Below are positions 12,001 through 20,432 of a stretch of DNA of 64,000 nt, one piece after another (the first letter of the stretch is position 1; every line of letters begins with the position of its first letter). Origin of the DNA: Curvularia sp. ZM96. Its lineage: Eukaryota > Ascomycota > Dothideomycetes > Pleosporales > Pleosporaceae. Under the pieces are notes generated by a model that did not search any database, had not been told where the DNA came from, and saw nothing but the letters and a program-made list of their open reading frames with translations. Made by a program: the position numbers and the translations under genes. The stretch is from NCBI GenBank assembly GCA_022457065.1, contig JAJGBQ010000003.1, forward strand, positions 1,302,001 to 1,366,000, written 5' to 3'.

Positions 12001-12783
12001 GAGGTTGAATTCTGTAGTGGTTGTAGCCACCAGCTCAGAAGGCATTTCTTGCGAAGGTTCTCCATCTAGTCGTGGCAAAAGCACGCCACTGACATTGACT
12101 GTGTAGGGCGATAGTTCTTGATCTCCAGGTACGTGATGCAACGTGTCGCTTGCGTTTTGCTGGTCCAACTTTGACCGCAGATCTTTCCATCTCTTTTCTT
12201 CCCATAATGACAAAAACCTGTAGTCGATTTGACGTCCTTCCCAAGGCCCTTCAATGTCTCCATCTCCCATTACTCTTTTTATCCTCTCTTGAGTCGCATG
12301 GTCCGCTGCATGCACATACATGCAGAATATCCGTACAGCCAGATATCGCACAACTCGGTTCTGATGCTGGAACAAACTCTCCACAATGCGGAGCCGTACA
12401 TAGCGAGAAAAATTCTTGCAATTGTAGCTGATAAGTCGAAAGGTTCCGAGAAGCACTTCTATTAGTTCGGAATCGCGCAAAGTAAGCGTAAGTGCGTTTT
12501 CAGTCGCCACAGTGTGAGATCCAATAATGGACGAGTTCGAATTGGATTCCAGAAATCGTTCAACGTGCTCGCCGAGGTGAGGCGCAAGTGGTAGGATGCG
12601 TCCAAAAGCCGCGATTTTGGCCTCGGTTTCAGCGCCAGATTGGATACAACGCGCAAATAGCTCTGGTAAAAGCCGACCATGTTGAACAAAAACAAGGTCT
12701 GTAGATTCAGGCTTCAGCGCTTCTATGACGAGCGCATGGATGTTTACCGTTTTACCGGCATTCTGAGTATTGATTCCTTCCAT
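1..12783 (-). CDS. MDN1: Midasin (AAA ATPase, 60S ribosome assembly), 3' end off window
   Basis: This is the dynein-like ATPase that pulls assembly factors off pre-60S particles in nucleolus and nucleoplasm. One reading frame stays open from the ATG at 12783 to base 1: 4261 codons with no stop and no intron. Six AAA modules show as Walker A loops at about residues 278 (GLAGSGKT), 611 (GETGTGKT), 1054 (GPTSSGKT), 1348 (GETGCGKT), 1731 (GNPGVGKT) and 2038 (GPPGSGKT). A long linker follows. From about residue 4015 the sequence is Asp/Glu-rich, opening with a GTGLGEGEG stretch characteristic of midasins. The family is about 4900 residues, so some 600 residues with the C-terminal MIDAS domain lie beyond the left edge. 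The third module has Ser where the other loops have Gly. The start is the first in-frame ATG giving a normal N-terminal length before AAA1. It is divergent from the bL12m gene, 246 bp away. Confidence 0.96.
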   Translation of the reverse strand, partial: MEGINTQNAGKTVNIHALVIEALKPESTDLVFVQHGRLLPELFARCIQSGAETEAKIAAFGRILPLAPHLGEHVERFLESNSNSSIIGSHTVATENALTLTLRDSELIEVLLGTFRLISYNCKNFSRYVRLRIVESLFQHQNRVVRYLAVRIFCMYVHAADHATQERIKRVMGDGDIEGPWEGRQIDYRFLSLWEEKRWKDLRSKLDQQNASDTLHHVPGDQELSPYTVNVSGVLLPRLDGEPSQEMPSELVATTTTEFNLKNIAQGLLQPNPILLTGLAGSGKTLLTRHFAWQLNKLEKMVTLHLNEQSDAKLLIGMYTTGTKPGTFSWRPGVLTTAVREGRWIFIEDLDRAPNEVISTLLPLIERGELLIPSRGETIRAAHGFRIIATMRSTLNPRGQEIIPRQNMIGHRFWNHVTVQMPQLDEFRQIIHGRYPVLQKHLPGIMQVYARLLELYADAKFSSENGTSLRALTPRDLLKWCDRISVLLAQAASFSTAQKDDIFMEAFDCFAGSLRSETARQLVMSCVAEELHIDPQRRDHLLKNREVKLHLPPNTTASGTIQIGRARLSKQRSSRKMGTGRPFSTNDYTLRLLEKVAVAVDRQEPLLLVGETGTGKTTTIQYLAEQLGRKLVAFNLSQQSESGDLLGGFKPVNVRSLVIPLKDEFDEIFETTFSRKKNLRFLEILGKRIAKGEWKRVCALWREALKMVDSARKQHESQTSSPDPEGGQPKKKRKTDSLPANFSPARWEKFAADLQTLEAQLAGGSEAFAFSFLEGNIVKAVRNGDWILLDEINLASSDTLEALTDLLGGGPDGNPSILLTETGNVERVVAHPNFRVFAAMNPATDVGKKDLPPGIRSRFTELYVESPDGDEKSLRNIVEKYLGGDGTDPAIVRVARDVTSLYLEIQRLAKANMLVDGADQKAHFSLRTLTRTLSYARDIAPLCTVRRALFEGFHMSFLTFLGKASEDLVAPLITKHLFPQKATMKAELGKPLQQPSDGRGYVKEGHYWLRKGAHEVQEQSHYIITPFVQRNMNNLIRAASTRKYPVLIQGPTSSGKTSMTEYLAKRSGNKFVRINNHEHTDLQEYLGSYISGADGKLIFQEGILVRALREGHWIVLDELNLAPTDVLEALNRLLDDNRELLIPETQEVVRPHEDFMLFATQNPAGLYGGRKVLSRAFRNRFLELHFDDIPVEELTEILHRRTMIPETWCKRIVKVYRELSTLRQENRIFEQKSFATLRDLFRWAQRKADTIQDLANNGYMLLAERVRKEEERVAVKKILETVMSERGPKVTIDEDQLFSVESLSNIEGLSQGVSIDSTSVVWTRAMRRLSVLVAYAIRNKEPVLLIGETGCGKTTVCQLLADQFHNQLHVLNAHQNTETGDLIGAQRPIRNRAAIEELVKEQVLDALAKVPSESLQHDPTTLGYEDLLSLYDSVVQIAPESIPDEVQHNILLNRTKASALFEWADGSLVHAMKHGHYFLLDEISLADDSVLERLNSVLEPSRTILLAEKGPVDSLVTAKDGFQFLATMNPGGDYGKKELSPALRNRFTEIWVPAMSDLDDILEIVRSKLKPELVQYADVIVSFSQWFNDKYNTSVASSISIRDTLAWVSFVNNLVHHNPVFSIIHGAAMVFIDTLGANPAGLLAISASTIDAEKKACLHHLSNLLGTDVAPMYYGAIDISDTVERFQLGAFSIPKFAPGSSQASFALEAPTTRSNVMRVVRALQLPKPILLEGNPGVGKTTLVTALAKAIGKPLTRLNLSEQTDLMDLFGSDVPVEGGAAGTFAWRDAPFLKAMKSGDWVLLDEMNLASQSVLEGLNAVLDHRGEVYISELDQTFHKHPEFRVFAAQNPHHQGGGRKGLPASFVNRFTVVYADVFRPEDLTLICEKIFPSIEKEEVTKLISFVAELDEQVVNRRAFGNLGAPWEFNLRDTLRWLQLLAGTDFPGSARDFLDIIFVQRFRAESDRNRLLKLFENQYGNHEPRMSLFHTLSSSIIQVGLGLLPRDVAVTRPDAVSPLKVSQLGPMEALVVSVKQNWPVIIVGPPGSGKTAIINQLASYVGADLVTFSMNADVDAMDLVGGYEQVDPMREVHHCVQKAEAVVRRHIAASQQSELTHIDLLESLQAGFVGLTAENLHLLLGFLANLNAEGAELAQNLQVSLQSSREQIDGARFQWVDGILIRALEQGKWLVLDNANLCSSAVLDRLNSLLEPNGYLSINEHSTSDGEARIVRPHPNFRIFMTVDPKYGELSRAMRNRAVEICLLEPEQCNKQTTVPAVQYALESTSYRFRGFQDHEEHLSVTLQQQFESLSVQDSDLLGSFTKEVQKGLVSDTSTQSNDVNSNGSIQLELVAQTSRPEDEVSHFAHFLTSTWASRAQSVSNQLATDASAHCLALHPLMNELFINRTEMSKAFSLFSASLYEIMLDLYNMQKAIQNLPSARFERRKEKQKLPAFLHNYCQGLMKLTDGFWQVFQEGQQFDLTFLKPLRKMFWAFHALAAAPTFDRATFQTYLKMLASVIPRSEQSLPLIQNFSATLSKQIGAFGSDVQLTTGLSMERIWRVFKPLTPKNQQQLAAILELEALADRFDAIMWQSTLGVDEMVQIRERIASSLNLVRKDQADAKELITTLSTAIRELEQGIGEDNVVITPYFEEEFEGLCQFLDITYRDQSIRENMLPTANIVAARAKSSLFARRPTKLSSFIVGNPENASEQFVKLYRHLGLTRQSANAMVLQSRFHTSMLAKLSGVDDVQLAQLERFEAELQVLSQQISLDAGRITDDQTGALQSLYTNLYNQLVVSHYSEVIQNVDHGRIEFSPSANIPSPYRSLLEDGITSCSRAVDSAVDATAWIQLGLFGLQLYVPNYPHDPALRPMIERNMFHIEKSTLLGALSALRQFQIDMTGQDTSLRIRLIEESIDNMGQEPPVPAIVRPNNSELDSLQGEFTNLLSTIQPLLNHTMSMREAACDQTLQQNLVRIIQRLTEGYRVYDDITDTVVGFIVCLQIGLILGRVAEDQTSHSAVANSLAYISSATPFFGRSQPLQSPESLLLSMEQGLGQPSHVIDLRWHTLHSMLFMKSTDQGTMDIPTARNLLHDLFASLYSDWKAKLLQDQEKEAKNSSLYTYRGLDDETEEEDPSLFPDYEADEERQDKVPSLPSDSRNYAIRLADIHAELFVDGRDAPDSVKTLLEWCASEMNRVSEGRSHGSKHEDVLPVIYLALEKKANALSSSHAGRYYNFYFDSNLYEAKRFIALIHRIQSRYRQIRNVWPEHATLSDVLRTCDEALEFRHVDPVAKFITKAEKLHGYMHEWQTVASKEYSAANLYDDLTKLLVSWRELELTTWARLFDMEEIKYHNDAKSWFFVAYETIIAASESINDDESLQVRSKELLKSLESFFEKTTLGQFGQRIKLLRQLRQHAFMRMQDTDSFKTVYTSLDNFLAYYSRLEKPVHETITKGRQSLEKQITDVIKLASWKDTNIEVLKQSAKKNHRKLTKLVRKFRALLNQPVSGITRSGLPDESHHLQDISLGVVSAAVSPVALQLCEISVPGWAGRPARFKNLDVTTSMMRNLVTPKKDSVDGASYINDFISELLTSIVELQKATPTTLTEENKASIQHLKTQKRKLYADTMKELRQMGINSNLSVDTLAKQDELSTILSTMPPVKSDQNIGRAAEYHLHKALNIMPQVRAVTREHSGDLTPNDVARSIGYLEGLLYASIRQRTALSKAAQSLDQIFKPLSMIAELSKPDLGDISWVPEQHLQAQILTQTQLRWLSAILRTGTDIVNAQAKLGKTNELDALIRQMREQAVKTSELADTRDQLPKLPSSLKSASHENLSKSIEAHMSNLRVTFQQWVSQNDIARPVLRHIEPFLFTCPSINAAPLTENLRITLDFHVKDIFSSLDLILGSMQDVEAAMQTIPVSTDDASWLVKEEQALSAALTALHVPQISRSLTSILDKMQYLYQDTSLKSVAALLSSIKPILEQYAASHKFILMRFDALHASTADLLHRLSKSFIQIGTQGFCQPPEKSDDNQKGKDDKLESGTGLGEGEGAEDISKDIEDDEDLDELAQEQKGEREGSIEEQEDAVDMGDKEMEGESEQVEEKQEEGDESGEEGDEDAQSEVGSVDDLGPSAVDEKMWDDGGKEDDAKDKEGKDDVGTEDQNEQVASEKKEKEKPGEEGKDEEKEDQKDGQDDEDMEMEGEDQEENVGAGETEQMDPHAKEEETLDLPEDLNMDGQDDQGKDDDDFGDMDMGDDLPEDQLDPEVEPDQPDTMD

Positions 12784-13029
12784 TTCTGCAAGGACTGTTC
12801 TGTGGATCGCTTTCGGGGCGCCTTCCCATAGTTTCGACGCTTCAATATGCCAGCAAGGTGGTGTGTTGGTGTGTGAAGCCTGCGCGCCTCGAAGTTCTCT
12901 AACTTTTTTGCGGGTCTCTCTAGTTGCCAAGACACTAACCGCATTCGTCGTAATCCGCTCCGCAAAATCTCATGATGGCAAGACAACTACAACGCCCATT
13001 CATCGAGCCTTGCGTCCCTCGGCAGCACA

Positions 13030-13777
13030 ATGGCAGCACCAGCATCTCGCGCGCTCAGGCGCTGTATCTGCACCGCTAAGCAGACCGCATATGTACGACC
13101 GACAATTGGAGCCACACAGCAGAGGATACAGCGGAGATGGCAATCGGATGCGGCCGCTCCCACAAACCCCAAGATTGCGACCATTGTCGACCAGATTAGT
13201 CAATTGACTCTGTTGGAGACTGCAGACCTAGTTTCGACACTGAAGGTACGGAAAATTAGCGATTGAGGGTGGGCAACAGTAATTGGGAACCGGCGGCAAA
13301 TCATATTCGTCCCTTAAAGAAGTATAGCATTCTCGAGTGGTGGAAGAGTAGCACGAAACTCAAGAACAGCTTGTTGCATTCTTGGAAAAGCTCGTTTTCA
13401 GTAAAATCACATGTATACGGCTGAGCTAACCTCACCAATAGACCCGTCTGAACATCCCCGACATGCCCATGGGTGGCTTCGTTGCTGGCCCAGGAAGCGC
13501 CGGTCCTGCTGCTGCAGCTCCTCCCGCCGAAGAAGAGGAAGCCGCTCCTGCTGCCCAAGAGAAGACTCTTTTCAACCTCAAGCTCGAGAAGTTTGACCCA
13601 GCCGCGAAACCCAAGGTTATCAAGGAAGTCAAGGCTATGCTTGGACTGAGTTTGGTGGACAGCAAGAAGTTTGTCGAGAGCGCGCCAAAGGTCATGAAGG
13701 AGGGCGTTCCCAAGGAGGAGGCAGAGAAGATTGTCGAGACACTCAAGGCTCTCGGTGCTACTGTCGTCATGGAGTAA
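13030..13777 (+). CDS. MNP1: Mitochondrial ribosomal protein bL12m (L7/L12 family)
   Basis: This is the stalk protein of the mitochondrial large ribosomal subunit, which recruits translation GTPases. Exons are 13030-13245 and 13442-13777, giving 183 aa; the 196-nt intron joins ..STLK to TRLNIPDM.. in phase 0. The N-terminus is rich in Arg, Ala and Ser with no acidic residues for about 40 positions, as in a mitochondrial targeting peptide. An N-terminal dimerisation helix (LLETADLVSTLK) follows. Then comes an Ala/Pro/Glu hinge (about 85-110), and last the L7/L12 globular domain with the VIKEVK..LGLSLVDSKKFVE and EEAEKIVETLKALGA motifs. The final residues VVME are typical of the family. It is convergent with CTK3. 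Confidence 0.95.
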
Positions 13778-14125
13778 AGATTTTATGTCGGAAAGATGTC
13801 GTTGAAATAAGAGACGGACATTGTACCATAGCATTGCCGAACAGGCATGTACAGGATATGTATGGGATGATCGTAGATGTATTCAGTATATCTCAAAACT
13901 CCAATAACAATAGGGTATCATGAGACAACCTGTGGTACCTTTCCACCATAACGCCTGACCTATACTGCGATAACTTTCCGTGCATAATCCGTGAACGCCT
14001 TCGCAATGCGTCTGTTTACCAACTTAGCCAAGCATCGTAAATCCACTCCAGACTCCTCTCTGGCTATTGCTCCGCGACAACAGCGTATTTCGCGCCTGCA
14101 ACGCCCCAACTTCATCGGTCTGACC
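13778..14125. other. Intergenic, convergent 3' ends of MNP1 and CTK3
   Basis: These 348 bp hold the 3' flanks of two convergent genes. Short AT-rich stretches and TAG/TGA-rich frames are visible. I see no coding potential, repeat or RNA gene. Confidence 0.7.
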
Positions 14126-14836
14126 CTATCCATACGCAATGACTTTTCTCCTCTCTTCCGCATCCTCTCTCGCTGTAACATAATCATCCTCATTAACATC
14201 ACTCGCCTCCTCCCATAACTTTTCCAGCTCCTCGAATCCCTCTCCAGGAACTGCCCAGATACTCTCTCTCAGTCTCTTATGCCTCTCTCTGTCCTCTTCA
14301 ATCCTCTGCTCAATCTGTCGCTTATCCATGCGTTGTCCGCCATTCTTCCCAGCCGCCGCCGGACTATCTTTACCATCACCCGCGCTACCAGTTGCCATGA
14401 ACGGGTGCGCGACCTCTCTTGATTTCAGCACCGCCTCGAGTTCCTGCACCGTTTCTCTCAAAAGAATATTCAGGTTTTCCAACGTCTTGAGCACTTTTCG
14501 CACAACACGCACATTTGCGCCTTCCTCGCCCACTACGCACTCTACCACGGCCAGGATATCGCGCTGCAGCATGCGTACGTAGCCCATTGCGCTGCTATCT
14601 CCCGCGTTGTTCTCTTTGACTGCGTATTCGCATAGACACTCAATGAAGAACATGATGTTGGCGCGGGTATTCATGTTGTTGCGCTCGAGTTGCTCGAGAA
14701 TGCAGGAGTGTAGGTCCTCGTCCATTTCGCGGTTTTTCAGCGCGTACAGAGCGGCTTTTTGGAGCGACGTGTGCGATGCGCTGAGGTGCGAGAGGAGCGT
14801 TGTGAAGCGCTGGCGGACTTCGAAGGGGTCGGCCAT
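14126..14836 (-). CDS. CTK3: CTD kinase I gamma subunit (Ctk3)
   Basis: Ctk3 is the non-catalytic subunit of the kinase that phosphorylates Ser2 of the RNA polymerase II C-terminal repeat, together with Ctk1 and the cyclin Ctk2. The gene is a single exon of 236 aa starting MADPFEVRQRF. The first about 140 residues are a helical CID-like domain, with the FTTLLSHLSASHTSLQKAA and NTRANIMFFIECLCEYA helices. A low-complexity Gly/Ala linker follows. The charged C-terminal tail has ERHKRLRESIWAVP and a conserved EFEELEKLWEE-like helix. The frame is open for another 101 codons upstream, but that part runs into the PRO3 promoter and looks non-coding, so the MADP start is preferred. The gene is divergent from PRO3, with 292 bp between starts. 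Confidence 0.9.
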   Translation of the reverse strand: MADPFEVRQRFTTLLSHLSASHTSLQKAALYALKNREMDEDLHSCILEQLERNNMNTRANIMFFIECLCEYAVKENNAGDSSAMGYVRMLQRDILAVVECVVGEEGANVRVVRKVLKTLENLNILLRETVQELEAVLKSREVAHPFMATGSAGDGKDSPAAAGKNGGQRMDKRQIEQRIEEDRERHKRLRESIWAVPGEGFEELEKLWEEASDVNEDDYVTAREDAEERRKVIAYG

Positions 14837-15128
14837 TATGAGCGAGGCGTTCGATATACGAGTTTTCGGCTTGGAATTACTTCTAGGTTTTGGCGTGGTA
14901 ACAACGGCTGAGGCAGACCGAGAATCGTCCGGTAGACTATAGTTTGGCGTGTGTTGAAGTGGAGAGCTTCGATAGTTGCGCGCGCATATCGTCGGCTGGT
15001 GGTCATAGCTTAGGATGCATTTAACGTGGGGGAAACCGCCGATCTCGCGTTCAAGTGATCTCCAGTCAGCACTTCCTCCGTATTCACTCAACACCGCCTG
15101 AAGATATTTCTGAACAACGATATTCAAT

Positions 15129-16281
15129 ATGGCGAACACTCAGGAGTCCAAGCCCTTGACATTGACCGTTCTCGGTTCAGGTATGTTCTATCTTTCTTAC
15201 GTATATTTCCTAATGCCCCGCGTAAGAGATGGGATGTATGAGCACCTATGTCCAAAAGTTACAACCATGACTTCTGAGCAAGAAAATCCTCCTTTTCACT
15301 TCAAGGTCTTCATGGACACCTCTCTCTTTCTCTTTCAATACGCCCTATCACTTCAGACAGTCCCTAACCTATGACTCAGGAACAATGGGCATCGCCATCA
15401 TGGGCGGCGTAATGTCGTCCCTTGCCTCCGCCCGCACAAAAGCGACACTGGACCCTTCCTCCGCTCCCAAAGACGTTCCCAACCTCTCCAACTTCATTGC
15501 TTGCGACCAATGGGCCCCCGCCGAAGAAAACGTCCGCAAAGCCCTCGGCCACTACAACTTCCCTCTCCAGACCCTCACAAACCAGAACCTTAAGGGTGTC
15601 CAACAAGCAGATATTGTCCTTCTGAGCTGCAAGCCACACGGTTTCAAGACAATTCTGGGCGAGGAGGGCATAAGGGAGGCGCTCAAAGGAAAGGTGCTTG
15701 TCAGTATCTTGGCTGGTGTAACAAGGGAGCAAATCGAGGCTTTCTTGTACCCAGACGGTCCTGAGAAGACGGAAAATGCGTGCAGAGTCGTTCGCGTAAT
15801 GCCCAACACGGCTTCTTTTGTCGGCGAATCCATGTCTGTGATTCAGACTTCGGATCCACCGCTGAGCGAGGTCCAGTATAAGCTGGTTGAGTTTGTTTTC
15901 AGCTCGATTGGTCGCGTTACCACGCTCCCGCCTGCGAACATGGATGTCGCAACTGCGCTGTGCGGTTCTGGTCCTGCCTTCTTTGCGTTGATGCTTGAGG
16001 CTGCGGCGGATGGTGCTGTGGCTATGGGCTTGCCTAGGGCAGAGGCTCAGATGATGGCTGCACAGACTATGAGGGGTACGACTGGCTTGGTGCTCAATGG
16101 CGAGCATCCCGCTGTCCTCAAGGACAAGGTCTCGACTCCCGGAGGCTGCACCATTGGCGGTTTGATGTCCCTTGAGGAAGACGGTGTCAGGGGTGCCGTT
16201 GCAAAGGCTATCAGGGAGGCTACCGTTGTTGCATCGAGGTTGGGCGGTGAACAGAAGGAGTTTGTAAACCACAGGCGGTAG
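15129..16281 (+). CDS. PRO3: Pyrroline-5-carboxylate reductase
   Basis: This enzyme makes L-proline from 1-pyrroline-5-carboxylate with NAD(P)H, the last step of proline synthesis. Exons are 15129-15180 and 15380-16281, giving 317 aa. The 199-nt intron falls inside the dinucleotide-binding loop, so splicing is needed to build VLGSGTMGIAIMGGV (GxGxxG, about residues 14-28). The Rossmann domain includes VLLSCKPHG and the RVMPNTASFVGESM signature. The C-terminal helical domain carries CGSGPAFFALMLEAAADGAVAMG and STPGGCTIGGL, which bind substrate and form the dimer. Length and motifs are normal for fungi. It is divergent from CTK3. Confidence 0.96.
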
Positions 16282-16587
16282 ATCCGTTATTGCAGAGGAT
16301 GAGGCTGTGTAAAATCGTACAAAACATAGGAGTAAATGATACCACGAAATTTTCAATTATAAATTTTAAAGAAACCTTTTGCTTGGGCGAATGTGTTCTT
16401 ATTGTTACATATGTATGCCCAAGCTCATTACAGCATGCATACTTTCATTCTTGTGCCACTCAGGTAATGAAGGGTATAATACGAAAAAGAAGCAGATTAA
16501 CCATCCCAGATCGCACCTCCAGCAACTCATTGCACATCCAGACTTTTCTCTATTCCTTCACCTTACGTTCGAGATCGAGGTATTGTC
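16282..16587. other. Intergenic, convergent
   Basis: About 306 bp of 3' flanking sequence lie between the PRO3 stop and the stop of the RING/RS gene. It contains AT-rich runs such as aattataaattttaaag, plausible for polyadenylation. I see no gene. Confidence 0.65.
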
Positions 16588-19500
16588 CTACCTCCTCTCT
16601 CTTTCTCGCTCCATCATTTCACGCTCCACATCGCCTTCAATTCTGACACCGCCACGTCTAGCTTTGGCGTTCTTTCGCAGTCCAGCCGTGAACAGATTGG
16701 CAATGTTGTCGTCTCCTGCAGCGCCACTCTTGCGTCGCTTGTCACGGTGCGAAGCAGGTCCAGTAGGAGGTTTGACGTCAGCCTTTGGTCCTTTAGGAAC
16801 GGAAGGTTCGTCATCCAGGTCGTCTCGAGAGCGCTTAGTGGAGAGAGTGGGACGGGAAGATGATGAAGACATGCGTGAGTGTAGAGACTTGCTAGAAGGT
16901 TTTTCAATACGGTCGCGACTATCACGCTCTCGTGCATTTCGCTCCCTCTCAGCGGCGTAGTGGTCTTGTGTGGACTCCTTGTCCTTTGCAGCCGGTCCGG
17001 TTGGGGGTGCAGAGATCGAGCTTACACTACTCCTTCGGCGGTGGTCTCGAGCATCACTGCTACGATCCTTGTTACGATCCGCAGCCGGGCCTTTAGGAGG
17101 CTGGAATGCTCGAGGGCCCGTTGGAGGTTGCGTCGGTGGTGCCATGGCGTTCTTCGAGCGACCCTTGATGCTGAAGCCGTTTGCGGATGGACCAGTTGGC
17201 GCGTTCAGGGGAGGTGAAACGGCACGCTTCTTCATCATTTGGCCAACAACGTCTTCCTCCTTTTCGGTAACAGGGGGTTTTTCTTTTCGATCACGGTCGT
17301 CATAGTCGCGTCGCTCCCGGTCCCTGTCTTTGCGGCTACGACGAGAGGAACGGTACTTGTCGTCATCGTAGTCGCGCTCCTCCTCTTCGGCGTCACGGTC
17401 GCGGCGGCGTCTGCGCTCTTTGTCTTTATCTCTCGAACGGTCCTTCTCACGGTCGTAGTCATAGTCACGCTCTCGCTCTTTTCGGTCCTTGCGATCTCGC
17501 TCACGTTCTTTGTCACGGGATCGGTCACGCGACCGGTCGCGATGCCTGTCTTTATCGCGACTTCTATGTCTGCGTCGAGAGCTGCCATCAGAGTCCTTCT
17601 CGCCATTGACGTATGCATCGTCATCATCATACTTGTCCTCATTACGGGGGGATCGAGAGCGGTGGCGGCGTCGATGCTCTCTGCTTCGGTCACGATGTGA
17701 TCGTGATGAGCGGTGCTTGTCTTTGTCACGACGGCTGCTACGGTACCTTGAGTCTGCTGAAGCGGAGCGGGTCCGATCACCACGACTACTCTTTTCATCA
17801 CGGTACCGGTCATCATACTCCTGCTCACGCTCGTCATAACGCGATGAGCGGTGGTGTTTGCGCTCTTTGCGATTGTCGTAGTCATCCTCTGCAGGCGTAG
17901 GCGATCGAGCACGATCATCACGTCTAGAATGGCGGTCTGCAGAACGTGATCGTTCACGGTGCTCTTCCCTATCCTCGTCTCTGGCTCGCGACCTTGACCG
18001 AGAGCGGGTAGGTGACCGTTCCTTCACGCGCATACTCTCATCTCGCAAAGGAGATTTCCTGTGCGATGGTCAGCTATAGGATACCAGTTCATAGATCGAC
18101 TACTTACGATCGAATCCTGCGCTGCGGGCTAGCGGCTGCAGCTTCTTGAGTAGATGCAACGCTCTTGGGCGGGGGTGGTGCTTGGGATTGCGCATATCGA
18201 GCACTGTTGATGCGGCTTGAGAAGCCAGTGTTGGGCCGGCCTTCTCGCATCGCCCGTGGTCCGGTGGGTGCGCCTTTGACACCGACGCCCATCGGTTCAG
18301 CGGATTGGCCTGTCAAGACCGTTGCAGAACCATAAGCGCCATTGTTGAAGCCGTTACGAGGACCGAAATTACCGTTGTATCCCATATTCATGTTCATGTT
18401 CATGCTAGGATCAAATGGCCCGTTCATATGTTGAGCAGGGAACTGATTCATCATCATCGGTGTAAACGGCATGCCAGAGTGCATACCATTACCCATCATT
18501 GACTGACCGTAATCCTGCACATCCGCATTGCCAGTGTCGACGGTTTGAATTGGCTTTGGACCGTCATCCTGCACTGGCTCTTGGGCACCGTCTCCTGTGT
18601 GATTAGTATCGTCGGCAGTGGTCTGATTTGCATCAGGCCCGAGACCAGTATCTTGGTTTTGGGTTTCGGTGGAGGCTGCAGTAGAATCAAGCTTCTCCTT
18701 ACCTTCTTCAGTTGACTCTGCGGACGCCTTCTCCTGCTCACCTTCGGCCTTGGCCTCAGGAGCAGTGTTTGCGTTTCCGTCAGGCGACTGGCCGTCACGC
18801 TGTGTTGGAAGGTTGGTGTCAGTCGAGATCTTCCAAGTCTTGCCAACCCGATTATGTGGGTATGGCCGAAAGTGTTGTTGGATGGAACGTACGTGTTGCG
18901 AAGGGCCGCTGTGGCTGACCGGACGGGTATTTGCGCCCTGAAAACCTGGACCAAAGCCTCCCTGGCTGCCATTTCTGTTGTTTCGTTGGGGATTTGCTCC
19001 CCCTTGATTGGCATGGAAACGATTCTGGTTCTGGTTTGGGAAATTATTCTTGGGGAACTGGTTCATCATCTCGGGATATGCTCCAGATTGATTATAGCCA
19101 CCCATCTGATTGGGCCCGCTGAAGTTTCCATAGCCACCGCCCATGCCATTCCAACCATTGCCAAAGCCGCCTCCATACTGCATCATGTTCATGGCAGGCA
19201 TGTCGTTCATGCCCATGCCCATGCTTCCCCCAAAGTTGCCGTACATGCCATTGGACATGCCGTTCATTCCGTTAAAATCTAGAGAAAGATCAATAGCTGT
19301 TCGGTTGCTACAATATCCAAAGGTGCAACATACCCATAGGATTCATGCCGTTCCAGTTACCGTTGGCCATCATGTTTGGCATGCCGTTCCAGCTCATGCC
19401 ATTGTTGAAACCACCTGAAGCAGGAAAGCCGAAGCCCATTTGACCTTGCATGTTATTCATCAGAGGATTGTTGCCCGCCATGCCATTAGCGCCAGGAGTG

Positions 19501-20432
19501 TTGCCTTGTTCCTCGGTCGAGCCCTCCGCAGCTGCAGGCTCCGTGCTTTTCGAAACGTTCTGGGAAGCTGTACTGCCGCGTCGCTCAGATCCAACATCAG
19601 CAGATGTGTTTTCCTGATGCAAGTTAGTTAACGCGAAAAATGGAAAAAAGACACTTCATGGTCATTGGCACATGTGGCAACGATTCTTGCATTCTTCAAG
19701 AAATGGCTTCTCTCCTGCATCTTCCCTTCTTTTCCTCTTTCTTTACTGTACGATTCCAACATGCCTATGCGAGAATAAAGAAAAAGACATGGAAGACCTA
19801 CCTCGTTAGGTTGAGCCGAAGCAGAGCCGGCACGCTGTCCAGTCTCTTCCGCGTTCTCCGCAGAGCCAGCGGCTTCTCCAGCGACGCCACTCTCTGCCTT
19901 GGGCGGCTCCTCGACGCTTTCTACAGGCTTCTCTACGCCGTCGCTCACAGGCTGCACTTCCGGCGCTGTTGGTGTGCCCTCCACAGGTGGGGTAGCTGTC
20001 TGTGCCGCAGCTTTGGCCTCTTCCTTCTTCTTCTGCTTTTGCAGCCATACACGCATGGTATTGCGGAGCGATTTGTTGATCGTACACGAATCGGCTTCGA
20101 GAGGCGAATGATCGCACGACGGACATGTTGTTGGGAACTGAAGGTTTGCTTGGCCTAAATACATGTTAGAGTGGGGTCGGCCTTCCGCTGAAACAGTAGT
20201 GTATGCGTACATGATGAGCAAACTGATTTTGCGCAGCAGATCAGCTTGTATGAGTCGAAAGCCAGTTGGTTGCATAGAGCGCAGAAGAAGTTCTTGGGAA
20301 AGACAGTTGTTGGAAGTGATCTATTCAAGTCAGTAATGCGAAACTGATTCTGCGGAGAAGCGCTTACAGAGCAAGTTCCTTCAGCTCATCGGCGAGCGGC
20401 GCCGCCTTGGGATCTGCTGTTGGGTTTGCCAT
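16588..20432 (-). CDS. RING-finger / RS-domain nuclear protein
   Basis: Six exons on the minus strand encode 1149 aa: 20432-20368, 20320-20211, 20154-19802, 19613-19334, 19278-18108 and 18058-16588. All junctions keep phase. Residues 35-82 form an all-cysteine RING: C35xxC38, CC at 50-51, C56xxC59 and C69PxC72, then NKSLRNTMRVWLQK. This pattern resembles the RBBP6/Mpe1 RING, but I see no DWNN domain or CCHC knuckle. An Ala/Pro/Glu linker follows, then a Met/Gly/Asn-rich low-complexity region (about 176-660). From about 661 comes a long RS/RD/RE-rich region, with PTGP-type motifs around 900-1100 and in exon 5. The C-terminus has a conserved-looking ANLFTAGLRKNAKARRGGV segment. A role as a ubiquitin ligase linked to pre-mRNA processing is inferred from RING plus RS only. 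I do not recognise a named orthologue. Confidence 0.85.

Noticed and set aside
14837..15139. 101-codon N-terminal extension of Ctk3
   Set aside because: It overlaps the PRO3 start and promoter, and its composition is unlike a protein domain; the MADP start fits the family.
17235..17957. Frames on both strands inside the RS region
   Set aside because: Low-complexity Arg/Ser/Asp repeats open several frames; only the frame continuous with the spliced RING gene is meaningful.
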